This document shows, one piece after another, positions 33,729 to 41,175 of a stretch of 64,000 nucleotides of DNA. The notes beneath the pieces were generated by a model that ran no database searches, was not told the origin of the DNA, and worked only from the letters and a program-made list of their open reading frames with translations. The position numbers and the translations under genes are program-made. The DNA is taken from the NCBI GenBank assembly GCA_017553785.1, contig JAFZKD010000111.1:124001-188000 (forward strand), given 5' to 3'. This DNA comes from Muribaculaceae bacterium. Its GTDB lineage: Bacteria; Bacteroidota; Bacteroidia; Bacteroidales; Muribaculaceae. How positions within the stretch are numbered: position 1 is the first letter of the stretch; every line of letters starts with the position of its first letter.

Positions 33729-34655
33729 CTAAAGAAGGAAGAAAAGCGAGACGCCGATGACCGAGATAGCGGCTCCAAGCAGGCTCTTGGCGGTAACGGG
33801 CTGCTTGAACAGCCACCAGGCGGGAAAGATAATGATGATGGGGGTCAACGCCATTAGGGTGCTGGCGATGCCGGCGGCAGTGTATTGCACGGCAAGCAAC
33901 GATGCTCCCACGCCGACAAATGGCCCGAAGATTGTCGTCGCCACAGCAGCGGTCATGCCCTTGCAGTCTCGCACACTTCGCTGCAGTGGCTTGAAACCCT
34001 CACGAAAAGCCATCAGTATGCTGAATCCGATGACACCGGCGATGCACCTGAAGAAATTGGCATGGAACGGCAACATCCAGCCCTCTAGCGGGGTCGTGAG
34101 TGAAGCTTCGTAGTGGTTCATGCCGATTTTGCTCAGCACCAGTCCAACACCTTGACATACAGCGGCTCCGATAGCAAACAACATACCTGCTACAGGCAGC
34201 TTGAACGACAACTTATTGTGGTCGCCACGACCTAGTACCGATATGGCGATTCCCGCCAAGGTGACCAGCATAGCAAGCATCGCTTGGGGGCGTATCTGCT
34301 GTCCCAACGTTAGCCATGCGGTAATGGCCGCTGTGATGGGTGCCAGCGTCATGAACAGCTGGCCATACTTGGAACCGATAATGATGTAGCACTGAAACAG
34401 GCAAAAGTCCCCGATGACATAGCCCACCAACCCTGAGAGCATCATCCACAGGTAGGCCTCGGTGCTTGCGCAGGCGGGCAGCGGTGTGCCGCCCACCACC
34501 CAGAACAGGATACCTGAGAAGACGAGTGTGATGATCATGCGCATCAGGTTCAACGTCAGGTTTCCCATGCGTTTGCTCCCGAATTCGCTCAGCAGTGCAG
34601 TGGCCGTCCACGAGAACGCCACCCCTATCGATATCAGTTCACCAATGTATTGCAT
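33729..34655 (-). CDS. EamA/DMT-family membrane transporter
   Basis: 308 residues with about ten hydrophobic helices arranged as two EamA repeats (1-140 and 155-300), as in the drug/metabolite transporter superfamily. Examples: TLNLMRMIITLVFSGILFWVV, TALIGFSILMAF-like segments and the final VTAKSLLGAAISVIGVSLFFLL. The substrate cannot be inferred; the family exports amino acids, nucleobases or other metabolites. Stands alone. The -7 box is only 6 bases before the ATG, so the mRNA is probably leaderless. Confidence 0.87.
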   Translation of the reverse strand: MQYIGELISIGVAFSWTATALLSEFGSKRMGNLTLNLMRMIITLVFSGILFWVVGGTPLPACASTEAYLWMMLSGLVGYVIGDFCLFQCYIIIGSKYGQLFMTLAPITAAITAWLTLGQQIRPQAMLAMLVTLAGIAISVLGRGDHNKLSFKLPVAGMLFAIGAAVCQGVGLVLSKIGMNHYEASLTTPLEGWMLPFHANFFRCIAGVIGFSILMAFREGFKPLQRSVRDCKGMTAAVATTIFGPFVGVGASLLAVQYTAAGIASTLMALTPIIIIFPAWWLFKQPVTAKSLLGAAISVIGVSLFFLL

Positions 34656-34660
34656 GCCTG

Positions 34661-34668
34661 CAAAGATA
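34661..34668 (-). promoter_or_regulatory. -7 box for the EamA gene, giving a probable leaderless mRNA
   Basis: Minus-strand TATCTTTG (plus CAAAGATA) fits TAnnTTTG; the ATG at 34655 begins about 6 bases after its last G, close to the expected start of transcription. Confidence 0.55.
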
Positions 34669-34742
34669 ATGGTTAGTGAATAGATAGCAGTTAACAGTGA
34701 ACAGTTTTTTGCTTATTGACGTGGAAGTTCCCGTTTTTTTGT

Positions 34743-34750
34743 TAATTTTG
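34743..34750 (+). promoter_or_regulatory. -7 box upstream of the possible structured RNA
   Basis: TAATTTTG fits TAnnTTTG. The dockerin/FGE gene begins 250 bases later, so a long leader or a separate RNA is implied. Confidence 0.5.
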
Positions 34751-34756
34751 CGGTGT

Positions 34757-34935
34757 TTCTGAGCCATGGCCCGTCTAGCGGGTGGGTTAGAGCGCAGAAA
34801 ACAGACATTTCGTTTTTATACGGCGTTTACTTGACGCTTTGTGTTTTGACGCATAAAAATCTAGCTGACGTGACATGCTAGAGCTTTTGCGTGTGGAATG
34901 AGTGGCAAGAGAACTCCCCACGTCGTTTCTTTTTA
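34757..34935 (+). ncRNA. Candidate structured RNA or long 5' leader
   Basis: Possible stems: CCCG-TCTAG-CGGG (34770-34782); TTTTTAT..GCGT pairing with ACGCATAAAAA (34813-34826 with 34849-34859); an outer GCGCA(G)AAAA with TTTTGCGT (34792-34801 with 34885-34892); CTAGC..GCTAG (34861-34881); and a 3' GC stem before TTTCTTTTTATTT (34926-34938). It begins just after a -7 box. I do not recognise a known RNA family (SRP, RNase P and tmRNA signatures are absent; 6S not excluded). Confidence 0.35.
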
Positions 34936-34999
34936 TTTAATACTAATTACCTGTCTGAATTTTGGGGTGTTATAAGGCAAAACTAATACTGTTCTTATC

Positions 35000-35920
35000 A
35001 TGAAGAAGTTTTCTTTTCTTTATCTGATTCCCGTGTTATTGATGCTGACTGTGCCCTTCCAGACATCTGCTGATGACTTTGTGCGTGGCGACTGTGATCA
35101 AGACGGCAATGTGACTATCGCCGACGTGACCTGCCTCATCGACTACCTGCTAAATGACAAGTGGCCTGATGAGGCTCCCATAGCACCTGATACCTTGACA
35201 TTCACTGTAACTGGTATCGCTAACAGCGAAACGTTCAGTATGATTAAGGTGAAAAAAGGTTCATTCATTATGGGAGCTACAGCAGAACAAGGAAGTCGTG
35301 CAGAATCCGATGAGAAACCTGCTCATGCTGTGACGTTGACCAATGACTATTACATTGGAGTAACTGAGGTGACACAAGAATTATGGTTAGCTGTTATGGG
35401 TGTCAATCCAAGCTATTATAATAGTGGTTCTCAACGCCCAGTTGAACATGTTTCATGGAATCAGTGTCAGGAATTCATTGCAAAACTGAACGAGAAGACT
35501 GGTCTGCAGTTTAGGCTTCCGACTGAGGCAGAATGGGAGTTTGCAGCACGTGGAGGAAGTGCGACAAATAGTTATATGTATTCTGGAAGCAATAATATAT
35601 ATGATGTGTCGTGGTACCTTGAAGGAAGACCACAACAAGTTGCAAAAAAAATGCCTAATGCGTTGGGATTGTATGACATGAGTGGTAATGTGGCGGAATG
35701 GTGCCAAGACTGGTATGGAAGTTATCCCAATGCGGCAGTAACAGATCCGACAGGACCTACTTCTGGTACTTATAAAGTTTATCGTGGTGGATACACTTAC
35801 CCTTATTCTACAACTACTTCAGAATCTACCAATAAGCATCGAGTATCTGCTCGTTGTAAGATGAGCCCATCTAGCTCGGCTTCTAGTTCACTATTAGTGG
35901 GTTTGCGCCTTGCCCTCTAG
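35000..35920 (+). CDS. Secreted half-dockerin plus FGE-like (SUMF1) lectin-fold protein
   Basis: 306 residues. Signal peptide to about residue 24; one EF-hand dockerin repeat at 29-53 (GDCDQDGNVTIADVTCLIDYL), so only half a dockerin; then an FGE-sulfatase/SUMF1 domain from about 75 to 306 with MIKVKKGSFIMGA, VTEVTQELW, RLPTEAEWEFAARGG and GNVAEWCQDWYG. The paired cysteines used by true formylglycine-generating enzyme in the segment after RGG are absent (YTYPYSTTT instead), so a catalytic role is unlikely and a ligand-binding C-type-lectin role more likely. The C-terminus ends VGLRLAL. The FGE part is visibly more AT-rich than the dockerin part and neighbouring genes, suggesting fusion or transfer. 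A 6-bp-stem hairpin lies 17 bases after the stop. Confidence 0.82.
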   Translation: MKKFSFLYLIPVLLMLTVPFQTSADDFVRGDCDQDGNVTIADVTCLIDYLLNDKWPDEAPIAPDTLTFTVTGIANSETFSMIKVKKGSFIMGATAEQGSRAESDEKPAHAVTLTNDYYIGVTEVTQELWLAVMGVNPSYYNSGSQRPVEHVSWNQCQEFIAKLNEKTGLQFRLPTEAEWEFAARGGSATNSYMYSGSNNIYDVSWYLEGRPQQVAKKMPNALGLYDMSGNVAEWCQDWYGSYPNAAVTDPTGPTSGTYKVYRGGYTYPYSTTTSESTNKHRVSARCKMSPSSSASSSLLVGLRLAL

Positions 35921-35937
35921 TATTTATAAGTGGGAAT

Positions 35938-35953
35938 CATCGCGGCAGCGATG
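35938..35953 (+). other. GC-rich hairpin just after the FGE-like gene
   Basis: CATCGC-GGCA-GCGATG forms a perfect 6-bp stem with a 4-base loop, 17 bases past the stop codon. No T-run, so it is not the terminator, which comes later. Confidence 0.6.
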
Positions 35954-35975
35954 TCTCTCACATTGGAATTGTGAC

Positions 35976-35998
35976 AGACGCCCTTTGGGCGTCTTTTG
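35976..35998 (+). terminator. Rho-independent terminator of the FGE-like gene
   Basis: AGACGCCC-TTT-GGGCGTCT followed by TTTGTTT. Confidence 0.85.
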
Positions 35999-36076
35999 TT
36001 TACGTTTTCGCTCGTGTTTTGGTGCGGTTGCCCCTAGTTTTTTCTTGTCAAAATCTTGAATCTCAAAAAATATCAT

Positions 36077-36084
36077 TATTTTTG
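36077..36084 (+). promoter_or_regulatory. -7 box for the penicillin-binding protein gene
   Basis: TATTTTTG fits TAnnTTTG, with TTG at 36056-36058 (-33 type). The leader is about 140 bases and includes the dispersed repeat. Confidence 0.6.
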
Positions 36085-36229
36085 CAGATTAAAAGGAATC
36101 GTTCTGGCCTGTTGAATTGTTCAATGGGTTGAATGATAATGAATTAATAACAAATAACTGAATTATTCAAAGTTTACAGAGTAGAGCTATCTATTAACTA
36201 TTATCTGTTAACTGTTATCTATAAAAGAT

Positions 36230-38689
36230 ATGAGCGCGAAGACTACTGGAAAGAAGAAAAACAAGCGTCGCAGCATCGTCCGCAGGATGTGGACGATATT
36301 CGCTATCTTTGTGGCGCTGCTGGCCGCGATGTTCGTGTTGATTTACAATGGCGTGATCGGCTACATGCCGCCCATTGACCAGTTGAAGAATCCCACCGAC
36401 AAGTTCGCTTCGACAATCTATAGTGCCGACGGTGTGGAAATGGGCCGCTATTACCGCAGTCGCAGCAACCGCATCTATGTGGACTTTGACGAGATGTCTC
36501 CCCACTTGACCGAAGCTTTGATTGCCACCGAGGATTCCCGCTTTGACGAGCATTCTGGTATTGACGTGAAAGCCCTGGGCCGTGCCGTTATCAAGCGCAT
36601 CATCATGGGTCAAAAGAGCGCTGGTGGTGGCAGTACCATTACCCAGCAGCTGGCCAAGCAGCTGTATTCCCCAGAGTCTCACAATATCTTTGAACGTGCT
36701 TTGAAGAAGCCCGTTGAATGGGTCATTGCGGTCAAACTCGAGCGCTACTACACCAAGGACGAGATCATTAAGATGTACTTCAACCAGTTTGACTTCCTGA
36801 ACAACGCCGTGGGTATTAAGATGGCCTCGGAGGTGTATTTTGACAAGGATCCCAAGGACCTGAACATCCAGGAAGCGGCAACGCTGGTAGGTATGTGCAA
36901 GAATCCGTCTTATTATAATCCTGTGCGTTATACCGAGCGCACCCGCCAACGTCGCAATGTGGTGTTTGAGCAGATGGTCAAGGCCGGATATTTGAGCCAG
37001 GCCGAATGCGAGCAGCTCAAGACCACACCTCTTGTCATCAAGTTCAAGAAGCTTGACCACAACGATGGACCTGCTCCATATTTTCGTGAGGAGCTGCGCC
37101 GTGTGATGACCGCCAAGAAACCCAACCGCAAGGATTATCCGTCATGGAACCAGCAAGCGTTTGTCGATGACTCGGTGGCTTGGGAGGTGAATCCGCTCTA
37201 TGGCTGGTGCAACAAGAATACCAAACCCGACGGTTCACATTATGATATCTACACCGATGGCTTGAAGATTTACACGACTATAGACTCGCGCATGCAGGAA
37301 TATGCCGAGAAGGCCGTGCACAAACACATGAGCAAGACCTTGCAGCCTGCCTTCTTGAGGGAGCGTGGCGGTACAAAGAATCCTTATACCAACAACAAGA
37401 ACGAGCTCTCCAGTGCGGGCAAGCAGGCCCTTATCAGTGCAGCCATCCGTCACAGCGAGCGTTATCGTGTGCTCAAGAATCAGGGTTTGAGTGATGCCCA
37501 GATCATGGAGAATTTCAAGAAGCCTGTGCAGATGCACCTCTTCAACTATGACGGTGGATTTGATGCGCAGATGACGCCGCTCGACTCGTTGCTCTACACC
37601 AAGTCGTTCCTGCGTTGTGCCATGATGTCGATGGATCCTGTCACAGGCTTTGTCAAGGCTTACGTTGGAGGTCCCAACTTCCGCTTCTTTAAATATGATA
37701 TGGTTTCCACGGGCCGTCGCCAGATTGGCTCGACGGTAAAGCCCTTTGTATATTCCCAGGCTATCGAGTTCGGTGGCTTGACTCCCTGCTCAACACGTCC
37801 CGGCGGAGCGCCTAACATCATTTGGAACAATGAGGTGTATAATCCCCAAAACGAGGGTAGTGGTGGCGGAATGTCCTTGAAACAGGCGTTGACCTATTCT
37901 AAGAACTGGATCTCGGCGGGATTCATGCGTGGCACGCGCGAGAACTGGATTGAGCGCAACGGCTATTATACCATGACCCCCGAAGAACTGGCGAAGTGGA
38001 TGCACAGCTTTGGCATCACGAGCTACCTTGATCCTGTGCCCGCTTTGAGCTTGGGTGCCTGTGAGGTGACATTGCGCGAAATGGTAGCTGCCTATTCGGC
38101 GTTCGCTAACGGTGGCATGCGTGTGGAGCCGGTTTATGTGTCACGCATCACCGATAACCGTGGTAACGTGCTTGCCGAGTTCACGGGTAACCAGACCGAG
38201 ATCATGAGTGAGGACACCTATCTGAAGATGCTCTCGATGCTCACCAATGTAGTTAACGAGGGTACCGGTGCCCGCCTGCGCTACGCCTATGGCATCAATG
38301 CCGACATGGGTGGCAAGACAGGCACCACCAACTTCCACAGCGACGGATGGTTCATGGGCTTCACGCCCGAACTGGTGACTGGTGTCTGGGTCGGTGGCGA
38401 GGAACGCTACATTCACTTCAACAGCATGGCGATGGGACAGGGTGCCGAAGCGGCGCTTCCCATTCTCGGCTATTTCATGAAGTGGATCTATGACGACAAG
38501 AACCTGCCATACAAACAGAGCACGAAATTCGAATTCCCCAGTGGATTCAATCCTTGTGGCGATGAATTGGGCGGCTATGCCGGTAGTGGCGGTGGCAGCT
38601 GGCACGGTGGTGGCGGCGGAGGCGGAGACACTGGCGGTGATGGCGGCGGAGGCGGCAACGACGACGCCACCGAAGGACTATTTGACTAG
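36230..38689 (+). CDS. Penicillin-binding protein 1A (bifunctional transglycosylase/transpeptidase)
   Basis: 819 residues. Basic cytosolic tail, one TM helix (21-42), a GT51 transglycosylase domain with the catalytic glutamate E101 in ATEDSRFDEHSG and GGSTITQQLAKQ at 133-143, then a transpeptidase domain with S501-T-V-K504 (SxxK, nucleophile S501) and a KTGTT motif near residue 690. Polymerises and cross-links peptidoglycan in the periplasm. The last 40 residues are almost pure glycine with a few Asp and Ser (GSWHGGGGGGGDTGG), a low-complexity tail absent from typical PBP1A. Single gene with its own promoter. Confidence 0.93.
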   Translation: MSAKTTGKKKNKRRSIVRRMWTIFAIFVALLAAMFVLIYNGVIGYMPPIDQLKNPTDKFASTIYSADGVEMGRYYRSRSNRIYVDFDEMSPHLTEALIATEDSRFDEHSGIDVKALGRAVIKRIIMGQKSAGGGSTITQQLAKQLYSPESHNIFERALKKPVEWVIAVKLERYYTKDEIIKMYFNQFDFLNNAVGIKMASEVYFDKDPKDLNIQEAATLVGMCKNPSYYNPVRYTERTRQRRNVVFEQMVKAGYLSQAECEQLKTTPLVIKFKKLDHNDGPAPYFREELRRVMTAKKPNRKDYPSWNQQAFVDDSVAWEVNPLYGWCNKNTKPDGSHYDIYTDGLKIYTTIDSRMQEYAEKAVHKHMSKTLQPAFLRERGGTKNPYTNNKNELSSAGKQALISAAIRHSERYRVLKNQGLSDAQIMENFKKPVQMHLFNYDGGFDAQMTPLDSLLYTKSFLRCAMMSMDPVTGFVKAYVGGPNFRFFKYDMVSTGRRQIGSTVKPFVYSQAIEFGGLTPCSTRPGGAPNIIWNNEVYNPQNEGSGGGMSLKQALTYSKNWISAGFMRGTRENWIERNGYYTMTPEELAKWMHSFGITSYLDPVPALSLGACEVTLREMVAAYSAFANGGMRVEPVYVSRITDNRGNVLAEFTGNQTEIMSEDTYLKMLSMLTNVVNEGTGARLRYAYGINADMGGKTGTTNFHSDGWFMGFTPELVTGVWVGGEERYIHFNSMAMGQGAEAALPILGYFMKWIYDDKNLPYKQSTKFEFPSGFNPCGDELGGYAGSGGGSWHGGGGGGGDTGGDGGGGGNDDATEGLFD

Positions 38690-38693
38690 GACA

Positions 38694-38731
38694 AGTTAAC
38701 AGTTAACAGTTAATAGTTAACAGTGAATAGT
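38694..38731 (+). repeat. Upstream arm of inverted AGTTAACAGTGAAT-type repeats
   Basis: Two and a half copies of AGTTAACAGT(T/G)AA(C/T) stand between the PBP gene and the four-helix-bundle gene. Reverse-complement copies stand after that gene at 39170-39210. Confidence 0.75.
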
Positions 38732-38736
38732 TTTAG

Positions 38737-39096
38737 ATGGCAAGTAGTTTAACTCTTGAGAAAAGCAAGGAATTCGCTATAAGGATTGTAAATCTTTATA
38801 AGTACTTGACTGTAGAGAAACGTGAGTACGTCATGTCTAAACAACTTTTGCGGTGTGGCACATCTATTGGTGCTAATCTTTCTGAAGCGTTATATGGTGT
38901 TAGCCGTAATGATTTTATTGCAAAAGTATTTATTTCTCTCAAAGAAACTGCTGAGACTGAATATTGGTTAGAATTACTGAATAAAACAGGATATCTTTCT
39001 GATGTTGAATATGATAGCATAAATGATGATTGTAATGAGCTGATAAAACTATTAACTAGCATAGCAAAAACATCTCGGCATAACATTAAAGAATGA
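38737..39096 (+). CDS. Four-helix-bundle protein (S23/IVP, Avd-like family)
   Basis: 119 residues, all helical, matching the 23S rRNA intervening-sequence/four-helix-bundle family: LEKSKEFAIRIVNLYKYL, LLRCGTSIGANLSEAL and KVFISLKETAETEYWLELL are its usual blocks. The same fold is used by Avd, the accessory protein of diversity-generating retroelements, and by stand-alone genes of unknown function that are common in Bacteroidetes. The gene is clearly more AT-rich than its neighbours and is flanked by inverted short repeats and a perfect 15-bp terminator hairpin, suggesting it arrived as a unit. No rRNA gene lies near it. Confidence 0.82.
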   Translation: MASSLTLEKSKEFAIRIVNLYKYLTVEKREYVMSKQLLRCGTSIGANLSEALYGVSRNDFIAKVFISLKETAETEYWLELLNKTGYLSDVEYDSINDDCNELIKLLTSIAKTSRHNIKE

Positions 39097-39097
39097 T

Positions 39098-39130
39098 AAA
39101 AAGGAGATCGATTTTATCGATCTCCTTTTT
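39098..39130. terminator. Bidirectional terminator between the four-helix-bundle gene and folD
   Basis: AAAAAGGAGATCGAT (39098-39112), loop TTT, and ATCGATCTCCTTTTT (39116-39130): a perfect 15-bp stem with A- and T-runs that work on either strand. Starts 2 bases after the stop codon. Confidence 0.9.
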
Positions 39131-39169
39131 ATCTCAAATCTCCAAAAACAATAGCTGTATTGCTGATGG

Positions 39170-39210
39170 ATTCACTGTTAACTATTCACTGTTAACTATT
39201 CACTGTTAAC
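39170..39210 (-). repeat. Downstream arm of inverted AGTTAACAGTGAAT-type repeats
   Basis: TTCACTGTTAACTATTCACTG... is three copies of the complement of the 38694-38731 repeat; its end overlaps the folD stop codon region. Confidence 0.75.
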
Positions 39211-40084
39211 TGAAATACTCCCTTTTCGCTGCTGCGAGTGTGTTTTTCATCAGGGAGCAGATGGTCATGGGGCCGACGCCACCAGGGACGGGCGTGATAT
39301 AGGAGCACTTGGGAGCCACCTCGTCGAACTTCACGTCGCCGTTCAGGCGGTAGCCGTTCTTTGCAGAGGGGTCAGGGACACGGGTGGTGCCCACATCAAT
39401 GACCACCGCACCTTCCTTTACCATGTCGGCAGTTACGAAGTCGGGGCGTCCGATAGCAGCGATGATGATGTCGGCTTGGCGGCATTCATCCTTCAGCGTT
39501 GCGCTGTGGCTGTGGCACACCGTCACCGTTGAGTCACCATACTGTTTTTGCATCATCAGCTGTGCCATGGGCTTGCCAACGATGTTTGAGCGGCCCAAAA
39601 TCACGCATTTCTTGCCTGAGGTGGGGATGTTGTAGCGCTTGAGCAAAGTGATGATCCCCAGCGGTGTAGCCGAGATGAAGCTGGGCTGACCTAGAGCCAT
39701 ACGGCCCGCATTCATCGGGTGGATGCCGTCAACATCCTTGTGGTGGTCAATGGCATTGATGACCTTTTGCTCGTCAATGTGTTTAGGCAGAGGCAGCTGC
39801 ACGATAAAGCCGTCAACGTCGGCATCCTCGTTGAGCTGTTTGATGCAGTCAATCAGCTGCTCCTCGGTGGTGTCTTCTTCCATGCGCACGAGTGAGGACT
39901 TGAAGCCGCACTTCTCACAGGCGATCACCTTGTTCTTCACATAGGATTCCGAGCCGCCATCATGGCCCACCAGCACAGCGGCTAAGTGCGGGCGCTTCAT
40001 GCCCGCAGCTATCATTTGGTCCACTTCGGCTTTGATCTCTTCCTTGATGGCCGCAGCGGTCATTTTTCCGTCTATCAGTGTCAT
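39206..40084 (-). CDS. folD: Methylene-THF dehydrogenase/cyclohydrolase
   Basis: 292 residues, usual FolD length. Active-site block [14 protein letters not shown] at 38-51 including the catalytic lysine region, then [14 protein letters not shown], the NADP-site [18 protein letters not shown] and the C-terminal [18 protein letters not shown]. Converts methylene-THF to formyl-THF, linking to the one-carbon unit made by the glycine cleavage system. Its stop overlaps the dispersed repeat at 39170-39210. Single gene with a promoter box at 40136-40143. Confidence 0.95.
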   Translation of the reverse strand: MTLIDGKMTAAAIKEEIKAEVDQMIAAGMKRPHLAAVLVGHDGGSESYVKNKVIACEKCGFKSSLVRMEEDTTEEQLIDCIKQLNEDADVDGFIVQLPLPKHIDEQKVINAIDHHKDVDGIHPMNAGRMALGQPSFISATPLGIITLLKRYNIPTSGKKCVILGRSNIVGKPMAQLMMQKQYGDSTVTVCHSHSATLKDECRQADIIIAAIGRPDFVTADMVKEGAVVIDVGTTRVPDPSAKNGYRLNGDVKFDEVAPKCSYITPVPGGVGPMTICSLMKNTLAAAKREYFS

Positions 40085-40135
40085 GCTTCTATATCAATAT
40101 TTAGAGTTTTTTATGTCAATTCTTGAAATCGGGCA

Positions 40136-40143
40136 CAAAATTA
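40136..40143 (-). promoter_or_regulatory. -7 box for folD
   Basis: Minus-strand TAATTTTG (plus CAAAATTA) fits TAnnTTTG, 52 bases before the ATG. Confidence 0.55.
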
Positions 40144-40207
40144 CTCATTTTTATCTATTCGTGAGTAGAAAACGGTGGTTTATTTGCTTTGTCTCCAATT
40201 AATTTAT

Positions 40208-40215
40208 TATTTTTG
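40208..40215 (+). promoter_or_regulatory. -7 box for the dockerin/FISUMP gene
   Basis: TATTTTTG fits TAnnTTTG, 36 bases before the ATG. Confidence 0.6.
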
Positions 40216-40251
40216 CAATAAATTTGTATAGCATTTTAATTATCTCCTATT

Positions 40252-41103
40252 ATGAGAATCGTTCAATTACTTCTTTTATCTCTTCTCATGGCGTTACCTT
40301 TCAACGCCTTTGCACAACAAACGCTCTACGGCGACGTGAACGGTGACTTTGAGGTCAACATTGCCGATATCAACTCCGTTATCAACATCATCTTTAACGG
40401 TACAGGCTACACACCGACAGCCGACGTGAACAGTGACAATAAGATCAATATAGCCGACATCAACGCCCTCGTCGACCATATCCTCAACCCGAGTAGCGAG
40501 GAACCCAATTGCGAATATATTGACCTGGGACTGCCCTCTGGAACGCTGTGGGCGACGCGCAACGTGGGCGCCAGCACCCCTGAGGATTACGGTGACTACT
40601 TCGCCTGGGGCGAGACCTCACCTAAGGAACTCTATAATTGGGAAACCTATAAGTGGTGCAACGGGAGCTATTGCACGATGACGAAGTACTGCACCTACAG
40701 CTCATACGGCGACAACGGCTTTGTTGACAACAAGACTGAGCTGGATCCTGCCGACGATGCCGCCTGTGCCCACTATCCCGGAGGTCGGATGCCCTCATAC
40801 AATCAAATCTTGGAGTTATGTAACAGCTGTTCTTGGCAGTGGACGCAGCTTAACGGCGTGAACGGCCAGTTGGTCACGGGACCTAATGGTAATACCATGT
40901 TCTTGCCTGCTGCGGGCGGACGTTGGGGCGATTCCCTCGGAGACGCTGGATTGGGCGGGTACTTTTGGTCACGCACGCTAGACCCCAACTGCCCGAGCAA
41001 CGCCTACAGCCTCTGCTTCGACTCTGGCGCTTGGATCTACTCAAACTGGAGCTACTACACCCGCTTCATCGGATTTACCATCCGTGCTGTGCGTGTATAT
41101 TAG
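40252..41103 (+). CDS. Secreted dockerin plus FISUMP-domain protein
   Basis: 283 residues. Signal peptide to A21, a complete two-repeat dockerin at about 26-80 (GDVNGDFEVNIADINSVI and ADVNSDNKINIADINALV), then a FISUMP (Fib_succ_major) domain: EYIDLGLPSGTLWATRNVGA at about 87-106, YFAWGE, GGRMPSYNQILEL, GNTMFLPAAGGR and the GYFWSRTLDP...GFTIRAVRVY end. FISUMP domains are C-type-lectin-like and occur on secreted or surface proteins. The Trp/Tyr/Ser-rich segment near 250-270 (AWIYSNWSYYTRF) is where such folds bind ligands. Single gene; a long hairpin follows at 41135-41175. Confidence 0.87.
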   Translation: MRIVQLLLLSLLMALPFNAFAQQTLYGDVNGDFEVNIADINSVINIIFNGTGYTPTADVNSDNKINIADINALVDHILNPSSEEPNCEYIDLGLPSGTLWATRNVGASTPEDYGDYFAWGETSPKELYNWETYKWCNGSYCTMTKYCTYSSYGDNGFVDNKTELDPADDAACAHYPGGRMPSYNQILELCNSCSWQWTQLNGVNGQLVTGPNGNTMFLPAAGGRWGDSLGDAGLGGYFWSRTLDPNCPSNAYSLCFDSGAWIYSNWSYYTRFIGFTIRAVRVY

Positions 41104-41134
41104 AATTAGCTAAAGAGGCATTAGAGCTGGGAAA

Positions 41135-41175
41135 TGAGTCCCAACAAATGACTCCAGATAAGGTGTTGGGACTCA
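41135..41175 (+). terminator. Long hairpin after the FISUMP gene
   Basis: TGAGTCCCAACA (41135-41146) pairs perfectly with TGTTGGGACTCA (41164-41175) around a 17-base loop. No T-run, so its role as a terminator is uncertain. Confidence 0.5.

Larger units (their letters stand above)
34656..34999. other. Intergenic region with divergent promoters and a possible structured RNA
   Basis: 344 bases without a gene. Holds the EamA -7 box (34661-34668), a dispersed-repeat copy (34679-34707), a plus-strand -7 box (34743-34750) and a run of possible RNA stems (34757-34935), ending about 65 bases before the dockerin/FGE gene. Confidence 0.7.
35921..36229. other. Intergenic region before pbp1A
   Basis: 309 bases without a gene: a hairpin (35938-35953), a terminator (35976-35998), the PBP -7 box (36077-36084) and a dispersed-repeat copy (36187-36226). 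Confidence 0.75.

Noticed and set aside
35000..35920. Active formylglycine-generating enzyme
   Set aside because: The paired catalytic cysteines are missing and no sulfatase gene is in the window.
38694..39210. CRISPR array
   Set aside because: The repeats are 14-base units directly adjoining each other with no spacers, placed on both sides of a gene in opposite orientation.
35000..41103. A complete diversity-generating retroelement
   Set aside because: Lectin-fold targets and an Avd-family protein are present, but there is no reverse transcriptase and no template repeat in the window; kept only as leads.
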